Of a DNA stretch of 27,800 bases, positions 14,721 to 22,438 are shown piece by piece; the first letter of the stretch is position 1; every line of letters begins with the position of its first letter. The notes beneath the pieces are model-generated. The model was not told the DNA's origin. It ran no database searches and worked only from the letters and a program-made list of their open reading frames with translations. The translations under genes were made by a program, and so were the position numbers. Source of the DNA: Mayfieldus sp963841445 (GTDB lineage Bacteria; Actinomycetota; Thermoleophilia; Solirubrobacterales; 70-9); assembly GCA_963841445.1 (NCBI GenBank), contig CAWJCP010000009.1, positions 1 through 27,800 on the forward strand, given 5' to 3'.

Positions 14721-15505
14721 TGGGCGCCGTCTACGCAGTCGCGAACCAGAAGGGCGGGGTCGGCAAGACGACCAGCGCGATCAGCCTTGCGGCCGGCTTT
14801 GCCGGCGCCGGCCCCCAGACCCTGCTCGTCGACCTCGACCCGCAATGCAGCGCGACCCTGGCCCTGGGCGCCGATCGCGAGGCCTCGCCTTCGACATACG
14901 ACTGTCTTTGCGGCGAGGTCTCGGTCGCCGAAGCCGCGCGCCCCGCTGGGCCGGACAATCTCTGGCTCGCTCCGGCCAGCCGCGACCTCGCCGGCGCATC
15001 GGTGGAGCTGCCGCGGATGAAGAAGGCCGAGACGCGGCTGCGCAAACGGCTCGGCCCGCTTCGCGAGCGCTTCGCCTTCACGGTCCTCGACTGCCCTCCC
15101 TCGCTCGGCCCGGTCGCGGTCAACGCGCTGGCCGCGTCGGACCGGGTGCTGGTCCCGGTCCAGGCTGAGTACCTCGCCCTCGAAGGCCTGGTCCAGTTCC
15201 TCGACACCCTGGGTCTGGTCCGCCGCGAGCTCAACCCGTCTCTGGAGTTGTCGGGTCTGATCATCACCATGTACGACGAGCGCACCCGCCTCGCGATCGA
15301 CGTCGAGCGCGAGTTGCGCGATCACTTCGGTGAGCTGGTGTACGAGACCGTGATCCCACGCAGCGTCAAGTTGGCCGAGGCGCCGAGCTACGGCGAGCCG
15401 GTCAGCGCCTACGCGCCCGCCTCCCGCGGCGCGATCGCCTACGCGAAGCTCGCGGAGGAGATCGCCGCCCGCGAGGCGGCCGAGGCGATCCGGGAGGCGG
15501 CGTGA
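14720..15505 (+). CDS. parA: Chromosome partitioning ATPase ParA/Soj
   Basis: ParA-family Walker ATPase, 261 residues, which drives origin segregation on the nucleoid with ParB-parS. The deviant Walker A is KGGVGKTT (11-18) with the signature Lys11; Walker A' is VLDCPPSLG and Walker B-like LLVDLDPQ. PRSVKLAEAPSYGEPVSAYAP is the conserved C-terminal block of Soj-type proteins. The very short N-terminus (no helix-turn-helix) marks it as the chromosomal rather than plasmid type Ia class. The stop overlaps the parB GTG by GTGA, so translation is coupled. Confidence 0.96.
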   Translation: MGAVYAVANQKGGVGKTTSAISLAAGFAGAGPQTLLVDLDPQCSATLALGADREASPSTYDCLCGEVSVAEAARPAGPDNLWLAPASRDLAGASVELPRMKKAETRLRKRLGPLRERFAFTVLDCPPSLGPVAVNALAASDRVLVPVQAEYLALEGLVQFLDTLGLVRRELNPSLELSGLIITMYDERTRLAIDVERELRDHFGELVYETVIPRSVKLAEAPSYGEPVSAYAPASRGAIAYAKLAEEIAAREAAEAIREAA

Positions 15506-16377
15506 GCGAGCGGCGGGGAATCGGCCGCGGGCTTGCCGCGATCCTCCCCGAGCGAGCCGAGGACGCCGAGGAGCTGCGCGAGCTGCCGATCGAGCTGATC
15601 AAGCCGAACCCCAAGCAGCCGCGGCGCCGCTTCGACGCCGCGGGCATCGAGGTGCTCGCGGCCTCGATCAAGGCGAGCGGGATGATCCAGCCGCTGCTCG
15701 TCCGCCCACTCTCCGACGGAAGCTACGAGCTGATCGCCGGCGAGCGGCGCTGGCGGGCCGCCAAGGAGGTCGGGTTGGAGCGGGTCTCGGCAATCGTCCG
15801 CGACGCCGACGAGGCGGAGCGGCTCGAGAAGGCGCTGGTCGAGAACATGGTCCGCGAGGACCTCAACCCGGTCGAGGAGGCGCGCGCCTGCGCGGCGCTG
15901 GTCGAGGACCTGGGGCTGGCCAAGAAGGAGGTCGGCCGTCGGGTCGGGCGCAGCCGGCCGGCGATCTCGAACCTGATCCGGATCCTCGACCTGCCCGATG
16001 AGGCGCTGGAGCTGCTCGAGTCCGGCGAGCTCAGCGAGGGCCATGGCCGGGCGATCCTGCAGGTGAGCGGGAACGACTCTCGTCGCCGGCTCGCTCGCGA
16101 TGCAGTGGCGGGCGGCTGGTCGGTCCGCGAGACCGAGAACAGGGCCAAGCTGGCCAGCCAGCCAAGGAGCGGGAAGAGTGCGGTTGGGGGGCGGGCGGCC
16201 CTCGATCCGGAGCTTGCCGAAGCCCTCGACGACGCGGAGCAGAAGCTCGAGTCGGCGCTCGGCCACGCGGTCAAGGTGGGGGTGCGGGGAACCCAGATCC
16301 TCGCCGAGATCCGCTTCGAGGACATCGACGAGCTGCTCGCGATGGTCAGCCGTATCCAGGCTAAGCGGGCGGCTTGA
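15502..16377 (+). CDS. parB: Chromosome partitioning protein ParB/Spo0J
   Basis: ParB CTPase clamp that loads at parS sites and spreads. 291 residues. N-terminal RGIGRGLAAILP matches the peptide that stimulates ParA. The ParB/Srx CTP-binding domain contains IKPNPKQPRRRF, ASGMIQPLLVRP and the GERRWRA box, followed by ALVENMVREDLNPVEEA. A helix-turn-helix that reads parS follows (LAKKEVGRRVGRSRPAISNLIRIL), then a linker and a C-terminal dimerisation domain. GTG start overlaps parA. Two parS-like sequences occur at 12187 and 11584. Confidence 0.96.
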   Translation: MSERRGIGRGLAAILPERAEDAEELRELPIELIKPNPKQPRRRFDAAGIEVLAASIKASGMIQPLLVRPLSDGSYELIAGERRWRAAKEVGLERVSAIVRDADEAERLEKALVENMVREDLNPVEEARACAALVEDLGLAKKEVGRRVGRSRPAISNLIRILDLPDEALELLESGELSEGHGRAILQVSGNDSRRRLARDAVAGGWSVRETENRAKLASQPRSGKSAVGGRAALDPELAEALDDAEQKLESALGHAVKVGVRGTQILAEIRFEDIDELLAMVSRIQAKRAA

Positions 16378-16454
16378 GCTGACGGCGCCCGGTGCGCCTT
16401 CAGGGCCGTACAGAGGGCCAAAAACGCCCCGCTGTGGCGCTGGTTCGGCGCCGT

Positions 16455-16460
16455 TATCAT
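16455..16460 (+). promoter_or_regulatory. tRNA-Ile -10 box
   Basis: TATCAT, five of six consensus positions, 11 bases before the mature tRNA 5' end. No good -35. Confidence 0.4.
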
Positions 16461-16471
16461 CGGCGCGATGA

Positions 16472-16544
<73 letters not shown>

Positions 16545-16545
<1 letters not shown>

Positions 16546-16808
16546 TGAAGCTCTACGTCTGCTGGGGGACGTTCTCGCCGCAGGGTCACCCGTGTGGGAA
16601 GGCACACGCGGCCCTGACCGAGGCTGGGCACAACCCCGAGGTGGAGAAGGTTTACGGCGGGCTCGGCACCGATCCGATCTTTCCCGGCCGTCGCAAGGTC
16701 AAGGAGCTGACCGGCAACTACAAGGTGCCGAGCCTGGTGCTCGATGACGGCACCGTCGTGGACGGTTCCGACCCAATCATCGAATGGGCGGAGGCGAATC
16801 CAGCCTGA
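16545..16808 (+). CDS. Small thioredoxin-fold (GST N-terminal/glutaredoxin-like) protein
   Basis: An 87-residue protein of one thioredoxin-like domain: first strand KLYVCW, active-site region HPCGKAHAAL with one Cys near the start of helix 1, a cis-proline-type KVPSLVLDDGTVV, and the GST-like DGSDPIIEWAE at the end. Such proteins are the lone N-terminal half of the glutathione S-transferase fold; the thiol partner is unknown. ATG at 16545 is needed to keep the first strand, and no later start exists without breaking the fold. This ATG begins on the tRNA discriminator base; the only Shine-Dalgarno-like AGGA (16535-16538) is inside the tRNA T-stem/acceptor junction. Confidence 0.82.
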
Positions 16809-16811
16809 GGA

Positions 16812-17264
16812 TCAGGTTTCCCGCTCCGGCGACCCACCAGACCGTTGCGCAGCAGCATCCTTCATCGCCTCCAGCGAACGCGCCAGCCACTTGCGGAAGT
16901 AGCTGCGCCCGGCCAGCGCGTCGAATGCCCTGTATCGCAGGCCGATCGGATTCATGCCCGCCGTGCCGTCGACGAAGGTTCCGTCCTGGGCTGCGGTGAG
17001 GCCGAGATCGAGGAAGGAGCCCGTCTTCACGCAGTCGATGCGAAAGCGCTGGCAATCCTTTGCCTCCTCGACGACGAGGTGCAGCTCGTCGGTCCCGAAG
17101 GGCACCTTCTTGACCTCGCGGTACGTACAGCCCTGATGAAAGTCATCGCACTCGACCTCGACGATGTCCGGCCACCACTCCGGATGGCGGTTGACGTCCA
17201 CGATCAACCCCCAGACAACTTCGGGAGGGGCCTCGATCAAGGCCTGCTGGCGAACCTCTGACAT
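16812..17264 (-). CDS. SRPBCC (polyketide cyclase/START-like) protein
   Basis: A 150-residue helix-grip protein of the SRPBCC superfamily: N-terminal strand VRQQALIEAPPEVVWGLIVDVNRHPEWWPDI is the classic opening (IxAPxxxVWxxixDxxxxPxWWP), with alternating strands and a long C-terminal helix (RKWLARSLEAMKDAA). Members bind lipids or other hydrophobic ligands, or catalyse cyclisations; the ligand here is unknown. It converges with the thioredoxin-fold gene, the stops being three bases apart. ATG 17264 has no Shine-Dalgarno; GAGAAT eight bases upstream on the minus strand may be a -10 box for a leaderless transcript. Confidence 0.85.
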   Translation of the reverse strand: MSEVRQQALIEAPPEVVWGLIVDVNRHPEWWPDIVEVECDDFHQGCTYREVKKVPFGTDELHLVVEEAKDCQRFRIDCVKTGSFLDLGLTAAQDGTFVDGTAGMNPIGLRYRAFDALAGRSYFRKWLARSLEAMKDAAAQRSGGSPERET

Positions 17265-17325
17265 CGAGCCTAATTCTCGCAGCAGAGGTCACGAATCGCC
17301 GCCCGGCGGGCAAGGGCCCGCACCT

Positions 17326-17331
17326 ATAATG
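17326..17331 (+). promoter_or_regulatory. Consensus -10 box of the BFN-family gene
   Basis: Perfect TATAAT, 34 bases before the TTG at 17366. The only exact consensus -10 I found ahead of a gene here. No matching -35. Confidence 0.5.
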
Positions 17332-17365
17332 GCCGTTCCGCCGCCAGCCGCCCGGGAGAGCCTCC

Positions 17366-17860
17366 TTGCAGCAGATGCAGATCTACGGTGTCAGCTTCGA
17401 CATGGTCGGCAAGCAGCCGATCGTGCTGCTGAAGACCGTCGACGGCAACAAGTTCCTGCCGATCTGGATCGGGCATCCGGAGGCGGCGGCGATCCTGATG
17501 AAGCTGCAGGGCGCCTCGACGCCGCGCCCGATGACCCATGATCTGCTCTCCGACATGCTGGACCAGGTAGACGCCAAGTGCGAGCGGGTCTCGGTGACGG
17601 AGCTGCGCGACAACACCTTCTATGCGTCGATCACGATCTCGGTCAACGGCTCCGAGGCGGAGATCGACTCGCGGCCCTCCGACGCGCTGGCGCTGGCGGT
17701 TCGTGTCTCGGCACCGATCTTCGCCGCCGAGGACGTGATCGAGGAGTCGGCGATCGAGTTCGAGCAGGAGGTCGAAGACCCCGAGGAGGTCGTCGAGAAG
17801 TTCAAGGACTTCCTCGACACCGTCTCGCCCGAGGACTTTGCCGAGGGCGAGGACCAATGA
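17366..17860 (+). CDS. Bifunctional nuclease (BFN/DUF151) family protein
   Basis: A 164-residue protein: the DUF151/BFN domain fills residues 1-125 with MQIYGVSFDMVGKQPIVLLKTVDGNKFLPIWIGHPEAAAIL, the HDLLSDMLDQVDAKCERVSVTEL block and the signature IDSRPSDALALAVRVSAPIFAAEDVIE. Plant and bacterial members have been reported to have RNase/DNase activity (family knowledge); the biochemical role in actinobacteria is unsettled. The tail (126-164) is strongly acidic. The TTG start has GGGAG seven bases upstream and a TATAAT promoter 34 bases away, so it is well placed. Confidence 0.92.
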   Translation: MQQMQIYGVSFDMVGKQPIVLLKTVDGNKFLPIWIGHPEAAAILMKLQGASTPRPMTHDLLSDMLDQVDAKCERVSVTELRDNTFYASITISVNGSEAEIDSRPSDALALAVRVSAPIFAAEDVIEESAIEFEQEVEDPEEVVEKFKDFLDTVSPEDFAEGEDQ

Positions 17861-17866
17861 GGCCCG

Positions 17867-17992
17867 ATGACCAGGGTTGAAGCGGAAGCCGAGTGCGAGC
17901 GACTGCGCGCCGAGAGCCCATCCGACGCCGGACGATCCCCGCACGGCCGGCGTGCGCGACGTTCGTCCCTGGGGAGCATGACTAGCTGCTGA
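17867..17992 (+). CDS. Possible small or broken ORF
   Basis: ATG 17867 opens a 41-codon frame, six bases after the BFN-family stop, reading MTRVEAEAECERLRAESP, then Arg/Ser-rich sequence without pattern. The opening resembles small actinobacterial hypothetical proteins starting with an EAEAERERL helix followed by HP (recollection). A one-base shift after codon 16 would give AHPTPDDPRTAGV, so the gene could be frameshifted or decayed. It overlaps the end of ddl on the other strand by 11 bases. Confidence 0.3.
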   Translation: MTRVEAEAECERLRAESPSDAGRSPHGRRARRSSLGSMTSC

Positions 17993-18929
17993 CCGCTGGG
18001 CTTCGACCGCGGGCAAGCGCAAGCTCCAGCGCCTGTCTCACAAGCTCGTCGAAGTCGAGGCCCGCCGCCTCGGCGGCCTGGGGCAGCAGGCTGGTGTCGG
18101 TGAGGCCGGGGATCGCGTTGACCTCGAGGACCTCGGGCCCCTGCTCGCCGAGCATCAGGTCGACCCGCGAGAACCCCGAGCAGCCGAGGGTCTCGAAGGC
18201 TCGCAGCGCCGCCCCAGTGACAGCTGCCTCTACGTCACGGCCAAGCTCCGCCGGGCAAACGAAGTCGGTGCGCCCGATCTCGTAGCGGGCCTCGAAGTCG
18301 TAGAGGTCGCCCTGGCGCGGGATCGCCTCGACGATCGGCAGCGCCTCCGACCCGAGCACGCTGACCGCCAGCTCACGGCCGCTTATGTAGCGCTCCAGCA
18401 GCACCCTGTCGTCGTAGCTGAACGCCGCGACCAATGCCTCGGGCACCGCCTCGCGGGCGGCGGCCAGCTTGACGCCCAACGCCGAGCCGCCGCTGGCCGG
18501 CTTGACGACGAGCGGGAAGCCGAGCCGAGCCTCGATCTGCCCCAGGGTGTCAGCCGCGCCGAGCTCCCGAAACGCGGTGGCGTTGAAGGCGAACCAGTCC
18601 GGCGTCTGGATTCCGGCCTCGCGCAGCTCGTGCTTGGCGCCGATCTTGTCCATGCAGCGACCGCAGGCCGCGACTCCCGGACCGGTGTACGGGATGTCGA
18701 GGATCTCGAGCAGCTCCTGCACGGTGCCGTCCTCGCCGCCGGGCCCGTGCAGGGCGACGAAGGCCGCGTCGGGGGCATCTGCGAGGAGCGACTCCACCAA
18801 CTGCGGCCCGACGTCAAGTGAGAGCGGCTCGTGCCCGAGACGCTGCAGCGCGTCCTCGACCCTGGCCCCGGAGCGCAGCGAGACACCGCGCTCCAGCGAG
18901 CGGCCGCCCTTGAGAACCGCGACCTTCAT
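17982..18929 (-). CDS. ddl: D-alanine--D-alanine ligase
   Basis: ATP-grasp ligase making the D-Ala-D-Ala dipeptide for peptidoglycan. 315 residues. Visible: GRSLERGVSLRSG (E13), HGPGGEDGTVQ at 61-71, VVKPASGGSALGV with K143 and S149 (the usual SS becomes SA), EAIPRQGDLYDFEARY with Y200 in the position of the tyrosine that favours D-Ala over D-lactate, and VLEVNAIPGLTDTSLLP as the metal-binding strand (usual NT is NA). Translation is coupled to the upstream aminotransferase by an ATGA overlap. This pair away from the mur cluster is slightly unusual. Confidence 0.94.
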   Translation of the reverse strand: MKVAVLKGGRSLERGVSLRSGARVEDALQRLGHEPLSLDVGPQLVESLLADAPDAAFVALHGPGGEDGTVQELLEILDIPYTGPGVAACGRCMDKIGAKHELREAGIQTPDWFAFNATAFRELGAADTLGQIEARLGFPLVVKPASGGSALGVKLAAAREAVPEALVAAFSYDDRVLLERYISGRELAVSVLGSEALPIVEAIPRQGDLYDFEARYEIGRTDFVCPAELGRDVEAAVTGAALRAFETLGCSGFSRVDLMLGEQGPEVLEVNAIPGLTDTSLLPQAAEAAGLDFDELVRQALELALARGRSPAVSS

Positions 18930-20410
18930 CGGGACTCGCCCGAGGCGCGCTTGCGGAACGGCACGACGTCGGCATCTTCGGTGCTCGGCGCACCGGGCGC
19001 CGGGCCTGTCCGTGACCCCGCCGCCCCCGGAGGCGAAGCCGAGGAGGCGGCGGGCCCATGTGTGAGCGTCTCATACAGCTGCACCTGCTCCCAGACAACC
19101 TGGCCGATTCGGCGGATGCCCTCCTCGATCTCGTCCTCATCGGAGGCCGAGAAGTTGAGCCGCATCGAGTCGCCGCCGCGGCCGTCGACGTAGGCCGCCT
19201 GGCCGGGTACGAAGGCGACGTTCTCCCGAAGCGCCTTGGCGAGCAGATCGGTGGTGTCGATGTAGTCGGGCAGCGTCGCCCAGATGAACAGGCCGCCGCC
19301 GGGGTGGGTCCATTGGGCCTGGGGCGGGAAATGGCGCTGCAGCGCGGCGAGCATCGCGTCGCGTCGCGACGCGTACAGCTCGCAGAGGCTCTCGACGTAC
19401 TCGCGCCAGCGGCCCGCGGCGAAGTACTCGCGCACGAAGTACTGGGTCAGGGTTGAGGTGCAGAGGTCCGCGGCCTGCTTTCCGAGCACGATCTTCTCCA
19501 TCACCGGCGGCGGTGCGGCCGCCCAGCCGAGCCTGATCCCGGGCGAGAGGATCTTCGAGAGCGTGCCGAGGTAGATCACGTAGTCGCCACCCTCGAGCTG
19601 GTAGAGCGGCGGCAGCGCCTCGCCCTCGTAGCGCAGCAGCCCGTAGGGGTTGTCCTCGGCGATCAGCACCTCGCGGCTGCGGGCCAGCTCGACGAGCCGC
19701 AGTCGGCGTTCGAAGGAGAGCGACACCCCGGCAGGGTTCTGGAAGCTCGGCACCGAGTAGATGAACTTCGGACGCCGGCCCTCGGTGGCGAGCAGATCGA
19801 GGACCTTCTCGAGCTCGTCGACCCGCATCCCGTCCTCGTCGCACTCGATCTGGATCACGTCGGCCTCGTAGCTGCAGAAGACCGGCACCGCGCCGGGGTA
19901 TGTCGGCGCCTCGCAGATCACCGGGTCGCCCGGGTCGACGAGGGTCTTGGTGATCAGGTCGATCGCCTGCTGGCCACCGGTGGTGACGATCAAGTCTTCG
20001 GGGTCGGGCAGCATTCCCTCCGCTCCCATCACCTGCAGGATGCAGTCCTTGGTCTCCTCAAAGCCCTCCGTCGGCCCGTATTGGAGGGCCTCCGCGGCCG
20101 ACTCCTGGGCGATCTTGGTCATCTGGGCCGCGAAGCTCGCGGGAGGGAAGGTCGAGGTGTCGGGCAGCCCGCCCGCGAGCGAGATCACCTCCGGCCGCGC
20201 CGTGATCGCCATCAGGTCGCGCATCGCCGACGAGCGCATCGCGTGGGTGCGCTGCGCGAACAGGCCCGCGTAGCGCTCGATGTCGTGAGCGGTGGTGTGC
20301 GATCGCCGGCGATGCGGCGTCTCAGGGGGCTCGGTCACCCCATAAGTGTCGCCGACGCGGGGGTTGGAAGCTGCAGCGAGCGTTCCCTGCGCTCCGGTGG
20401 CGAGCGGCAC
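18926..20410 (-). CDS. PLP-dependent aminotransferase, fold type I
   Basis: A 494-residue class I/II aminotransferase close to the 2-aminoadipate/LysN and MocR-C-terminal group. PLP residues: N215 (SFQNPAG), D243 and Y246 (AEDNPYG), Schiff-base K276 (LGTLSKILSPGIRLGW) and the substrate-binding R near 450 (SMRLNFS). Residues 1-50 are an unconserved extension, and the last 45 are Pro/Ala/Gly-rich and disordered-looking. GTG 20410 is supported by GGGAGG nine bases upstream; an internal GTG at about residue 25 is less likely. The stop overlaps ddl. Substrate unknown; a role in amino-acid supply for the wall is only suggested by context. Confidence 0.87.
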   Translation of the reverse strand: MPLATGAQGTLAAASNPRVGDTYGVTEPPETPHRRRSHTTAHDIERYAGLFAQRTHAMRSSAMRDLMAITARPEVISLAGGLPDTSTFPPASFAAQMTKIAQESAAEALQYGPTEGFEETKDCILQVMGAEGMLPDPEDLIVTTGGQQAIDLITKTLVDPGDPVICEAPTYPGAVPVFCSYEADVIQIECDEDGMRVDELEKVLDLLATEGRRPKFIYSVPSFQNPAGVSLSFERRLRLVELARSREVLIAEDNPYGLLRYEGEALPPLYQLEGGDYVIYLGTLSKILSPGIRLGWAAAPPPVMEKIVLGKQAADLCTSTLTQYFVREYFAAGRWREYVESLCELYASRRDAMLAALQRHFPPQAQWTHPGGGLFIWATLPDYIDTTDLLAKALRENVAFVPGQAAYVDGRGGDSMRLNFSASDEDEIEEGIRRIGQVVWEQVQLYETLTHGPAASSASPPGAAGSRTGPAPGAPSTEDADVVPFRKRASGESR

Positions 20411-20416
20411 GCTCGG

Positions 20417-20422
20417 TAGCCT
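20417..20422 (+). promoter_or_regulatory. -10 box of the 20433 membrane-protein gene
   Basis: TAGCCT, ten bases before the ATG at 20433. The same bases on the minus strand are part of the aminotransferase Shine-Dalgarno, so the two divergent signals are interleaved. Confidence 0.3.
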
Positions 20423-20432
20423 CCCTCGCCGG

Positions 20433-20864
20433 ATGGACTATTTCTCCGCGCTCTGTCAGGCGCTGGGCTTCGCCCTCGCGATCGGCGCCCTTGGCGGCGC
20501 CGTCGCGGCGCGTTTCCCGGTCGGTCCGCTCGTCCTGCTGGCGGCGATCGCCGGCGCCGCGGCGGGCGCCCTGTCGATGTCCATTGACGACGAAGCCCTG
20601 GTCGGTGGTGTCGTCGTCGGCATAGCGGCCGCTCCGCTCGCGGCGCTGGTCGTCGCCTCCGTGGTCGCCGGCGCCGCCCGGCGATCGGAGGGCGGCGCGG
20701 GGGCGCTCGGCCTCATCGTCGCCGTGGCAGCCGTGGTAATCGCCGCCCTTTGCCTGCTGATCTCGCCGATCGCGCTTCTCGCCCTTGCGGCGGTGCTCTG
20801 GCTGGCGGCGGCGCGGCGGCGGCGCGGCCAGCGCAAGTACGAGGGCCTGCGCATCCTGAGATGA
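20433..20864 (+). CDS. Small hydrophobic membrane protein
   Basis: A 143-residue protein of about four membrane helices (roughly residues 5-25, 29-47, 59-80 and 92-127 as one or two spans), Ala/Val/Gly-rich, with a cytoplasmic-type basic end (ARRRRGQRKYEGLRILR). No family recognised. It starts 22 bases from the divergent aminotransferase GTG and ends eight bases before the phosphodiesterase gene, so it probably heads an operon with it. No Shine-Dalgarno; TAGCCT ten bases upstream suggests a very short leader. Confidence 0.7.
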   Translation: MDYFSALCQALGFALAIGALGGAVAARFPVGPLVLLAAIAGAAAGALSMSIDDEALVGGVVVGIAAAPLAALVVASVVAGAARRSEGGAGALGLIVAVAAVVIAALCLLISPIALLALAAVLWLAAARRRRGQRKYEGLRILR

Positions 20865-20872
20865 GGTGAGCC

Positions 20873-22438
20873 ATGCCTAAGGGGCTCGTTCTCGCCTACG
20901 TCGATTCGATGCGGACCGACATGCTCGAGCTCGCTGTCGAGGAGGGGCGGGCGCCGACCTTCGGCAAGCTCCTGCGCCGCGGCGTGCTCGTCCGCGACTG
21001 CGTCTCCAGCTTCCCCTCGGTGACGCCGGTCGCAAGCGCCGAGATCGCCACCGGCGTCGGAGCCGACCGGCACTGGATCACCGGCATGAACTGGTACCAC
21101 CGCCTCGAGCGCCGCTACGTCGAGTACGGCTCCTCGTTCGAGGCCTCGCGGACGTTCGGCCTCTTCCGGACCCTCTACGACCTCGTCTACAACATGAACC
21201 TCGCCCATCTCAACCCCGAGGTGGAGACCGTCTTCGAGCGTCTTGACGATGCCGACCTGCGCACCGCCTGCACGCCGTTTCTGATCTACCGCGGCCGGCA
21301 CCGGCACGAGGTCTCGCTCGAAGGGCTGATGCGCCGCGCGATCGACGTCAGCGGGTTGAAGCTTCACCACGCGACCTGGGGGCCGAAGGAGCTCTTCTAC
21401 GGCGAGCTTTATGCGAGCCGCCGCGTCCCCTGCCAGCCCACATCGCGGCCGGGTAGCCGCGACGAGTACTCCGCCTGCTGCGCCGCCGACCTCGCGGGCC
21501 AGGGCCTCTTCGACTTCCTGCTGCTCTCGCTGCCCGACAACGACCATTACTCGCACCGCCACGGTCCTGACGCGATGGTCGAATCGATCGCGGCCGCCGA
21601 CGCCGCGTTCGCGCAGTTGATCGAAGCGGCGGGTGGGCTCGATGGCTTTCTGACCGACTACGCGCTGATCCTGATGGCCGACCATGCCCAGACCCCGGTT
21701 CATCGCGAGCTGCCGATCGGCACCGAGCTGGAGCGGCGCTGGAGCGTCCTTCAGCCCTCCGCGGACCATCCCGAGGAGGCCGAGCTCGCGGTCAGCCCGA
21801 CCTCGCGGGCCGCGAACGTCTATCTGCTCGCCGGCGAGCGCCAGACCCCGAAGCTGACCGAGGTGCGGGGCGCGCTCGAGGCGATGGAGGGGGTCGACCT
21901 CGTCGCCCATCTAGCACTGGATGGGACCCCGATCGTCCGCGATGCGCCGGCCCCACCACCCCCCGGCGCCGAGGCTGTGGTGCGCCGGGCCGGAGTCGAG
22001 CTGCGCTTTCGGCCCGGCGACGAGGTCGGGGACTTGCGCGGTGGTCGCTGGGAGCTGAGCGGCGATCCGCAGACGCTTGACCTCGAGCGGGACGACGGCC
22101 GCCTGCGAAGCGAGAGCTATCCGGACGCGCTGGCGCGGCTGTGGTCGGCGCTCGCGGCCCCCCACTGCGGCGACCTTGTGATCTCGGCGACGCTCGGGTA
22201 CGAGTGCGTCGACTGGGGGGCTGCCTCGCACGTCGGCGGCGGCAGCCACGGCTCCCTGCACCGCGGCGACTCGCTGGGCCCGCTGCTGTTCTGCGGCTGC
22301 GGTCCGCGGAGCGCCGACGAGCGCGAGCAATGGACCCTGCGCGACGTCGCGCCGATCGTGGTCGGGCACTTCGGGGATCGCGAGCGGGCGGCTCCGGCGA
22401 GCGATTGGGAGGGCCCGGGCGTGCGGGCGCTCGGATGA
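20873..22438 (+). CDS. Type I phosphodiesterase / alkaline-phosphatase superfamily protein
   Basis: A 521-residue member of the alkaline-phosphatase superfamily, nearest to the type I phosphodiesterase/nucleotide pyrophosphatase branch. Metal and catalytic residues are in order: D11 (LAYVDSMRTD), nucleophile T51 in SSFPSVTPVASAEIATG, D222 and H228 region (SLPDNDHYSHRHG), D270-H271 (MADHAQT), and the C-terminal His in GGGSHGSLHRGD. There is no signal peptide, so it is probably cytoplasmic or peripheral. Substrate unknown: nucleotide or phospholipid-head-group diesters are possible. AGG/GAGGTGA precedes the ATG closely. It overlaps the next gene by ATGA, hinting at a joint role with that membrane protein. 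Confidence 0.85.
   Translation: MPKGLVLAYVDSMRTDMLELAVEEGRAPTFGKLLRRGVLVRDCVSSFPSVTPVASAEIATGVGADRHWITGMNWYHRLERRYVEYGSSFEASRTFGLFRTLYDLVYNMNLAHLNPEVETVFERLDDADLRTACTPFLIYRGRHRHEVSLEGLMRRAIDVSGLKLHHATWGPKELFYGELYASRRVPCQPTSRPGSRDEYSACCAADLAGQGLFDFLLLSLPDNDHYSHRHGPDAMVESIAAADAAFAQLIEAAGGLDGFLTDYALILMADHAQTPVHRELPIGTELERRWSVLQPSADHPEEAELAVSPTSRAANVYLLAGERQTPKLTEVRGALEAMEGVDLVAHLALDGTPIVRDAPAPPPPGAEAVVRRAGVELRFRPGDEVGDLRGGRWELSGDPQTLDLERDDGRLRSESYPDALARLWSALAAPHCGDLVISATLGYECVDWGAASHVGGGSHGSLHRGDSLGPLLFCGCGPRSADEREQWTLRDVAPIVVGHFGDRERAAPASDWEGPGVRALG

Noticed and set aside
16384..16398. GGCGC/GCGCC hairpin after parB as a terminator
   Set aside because: Only five base pairs and no U-run; common by chance at this GC content.
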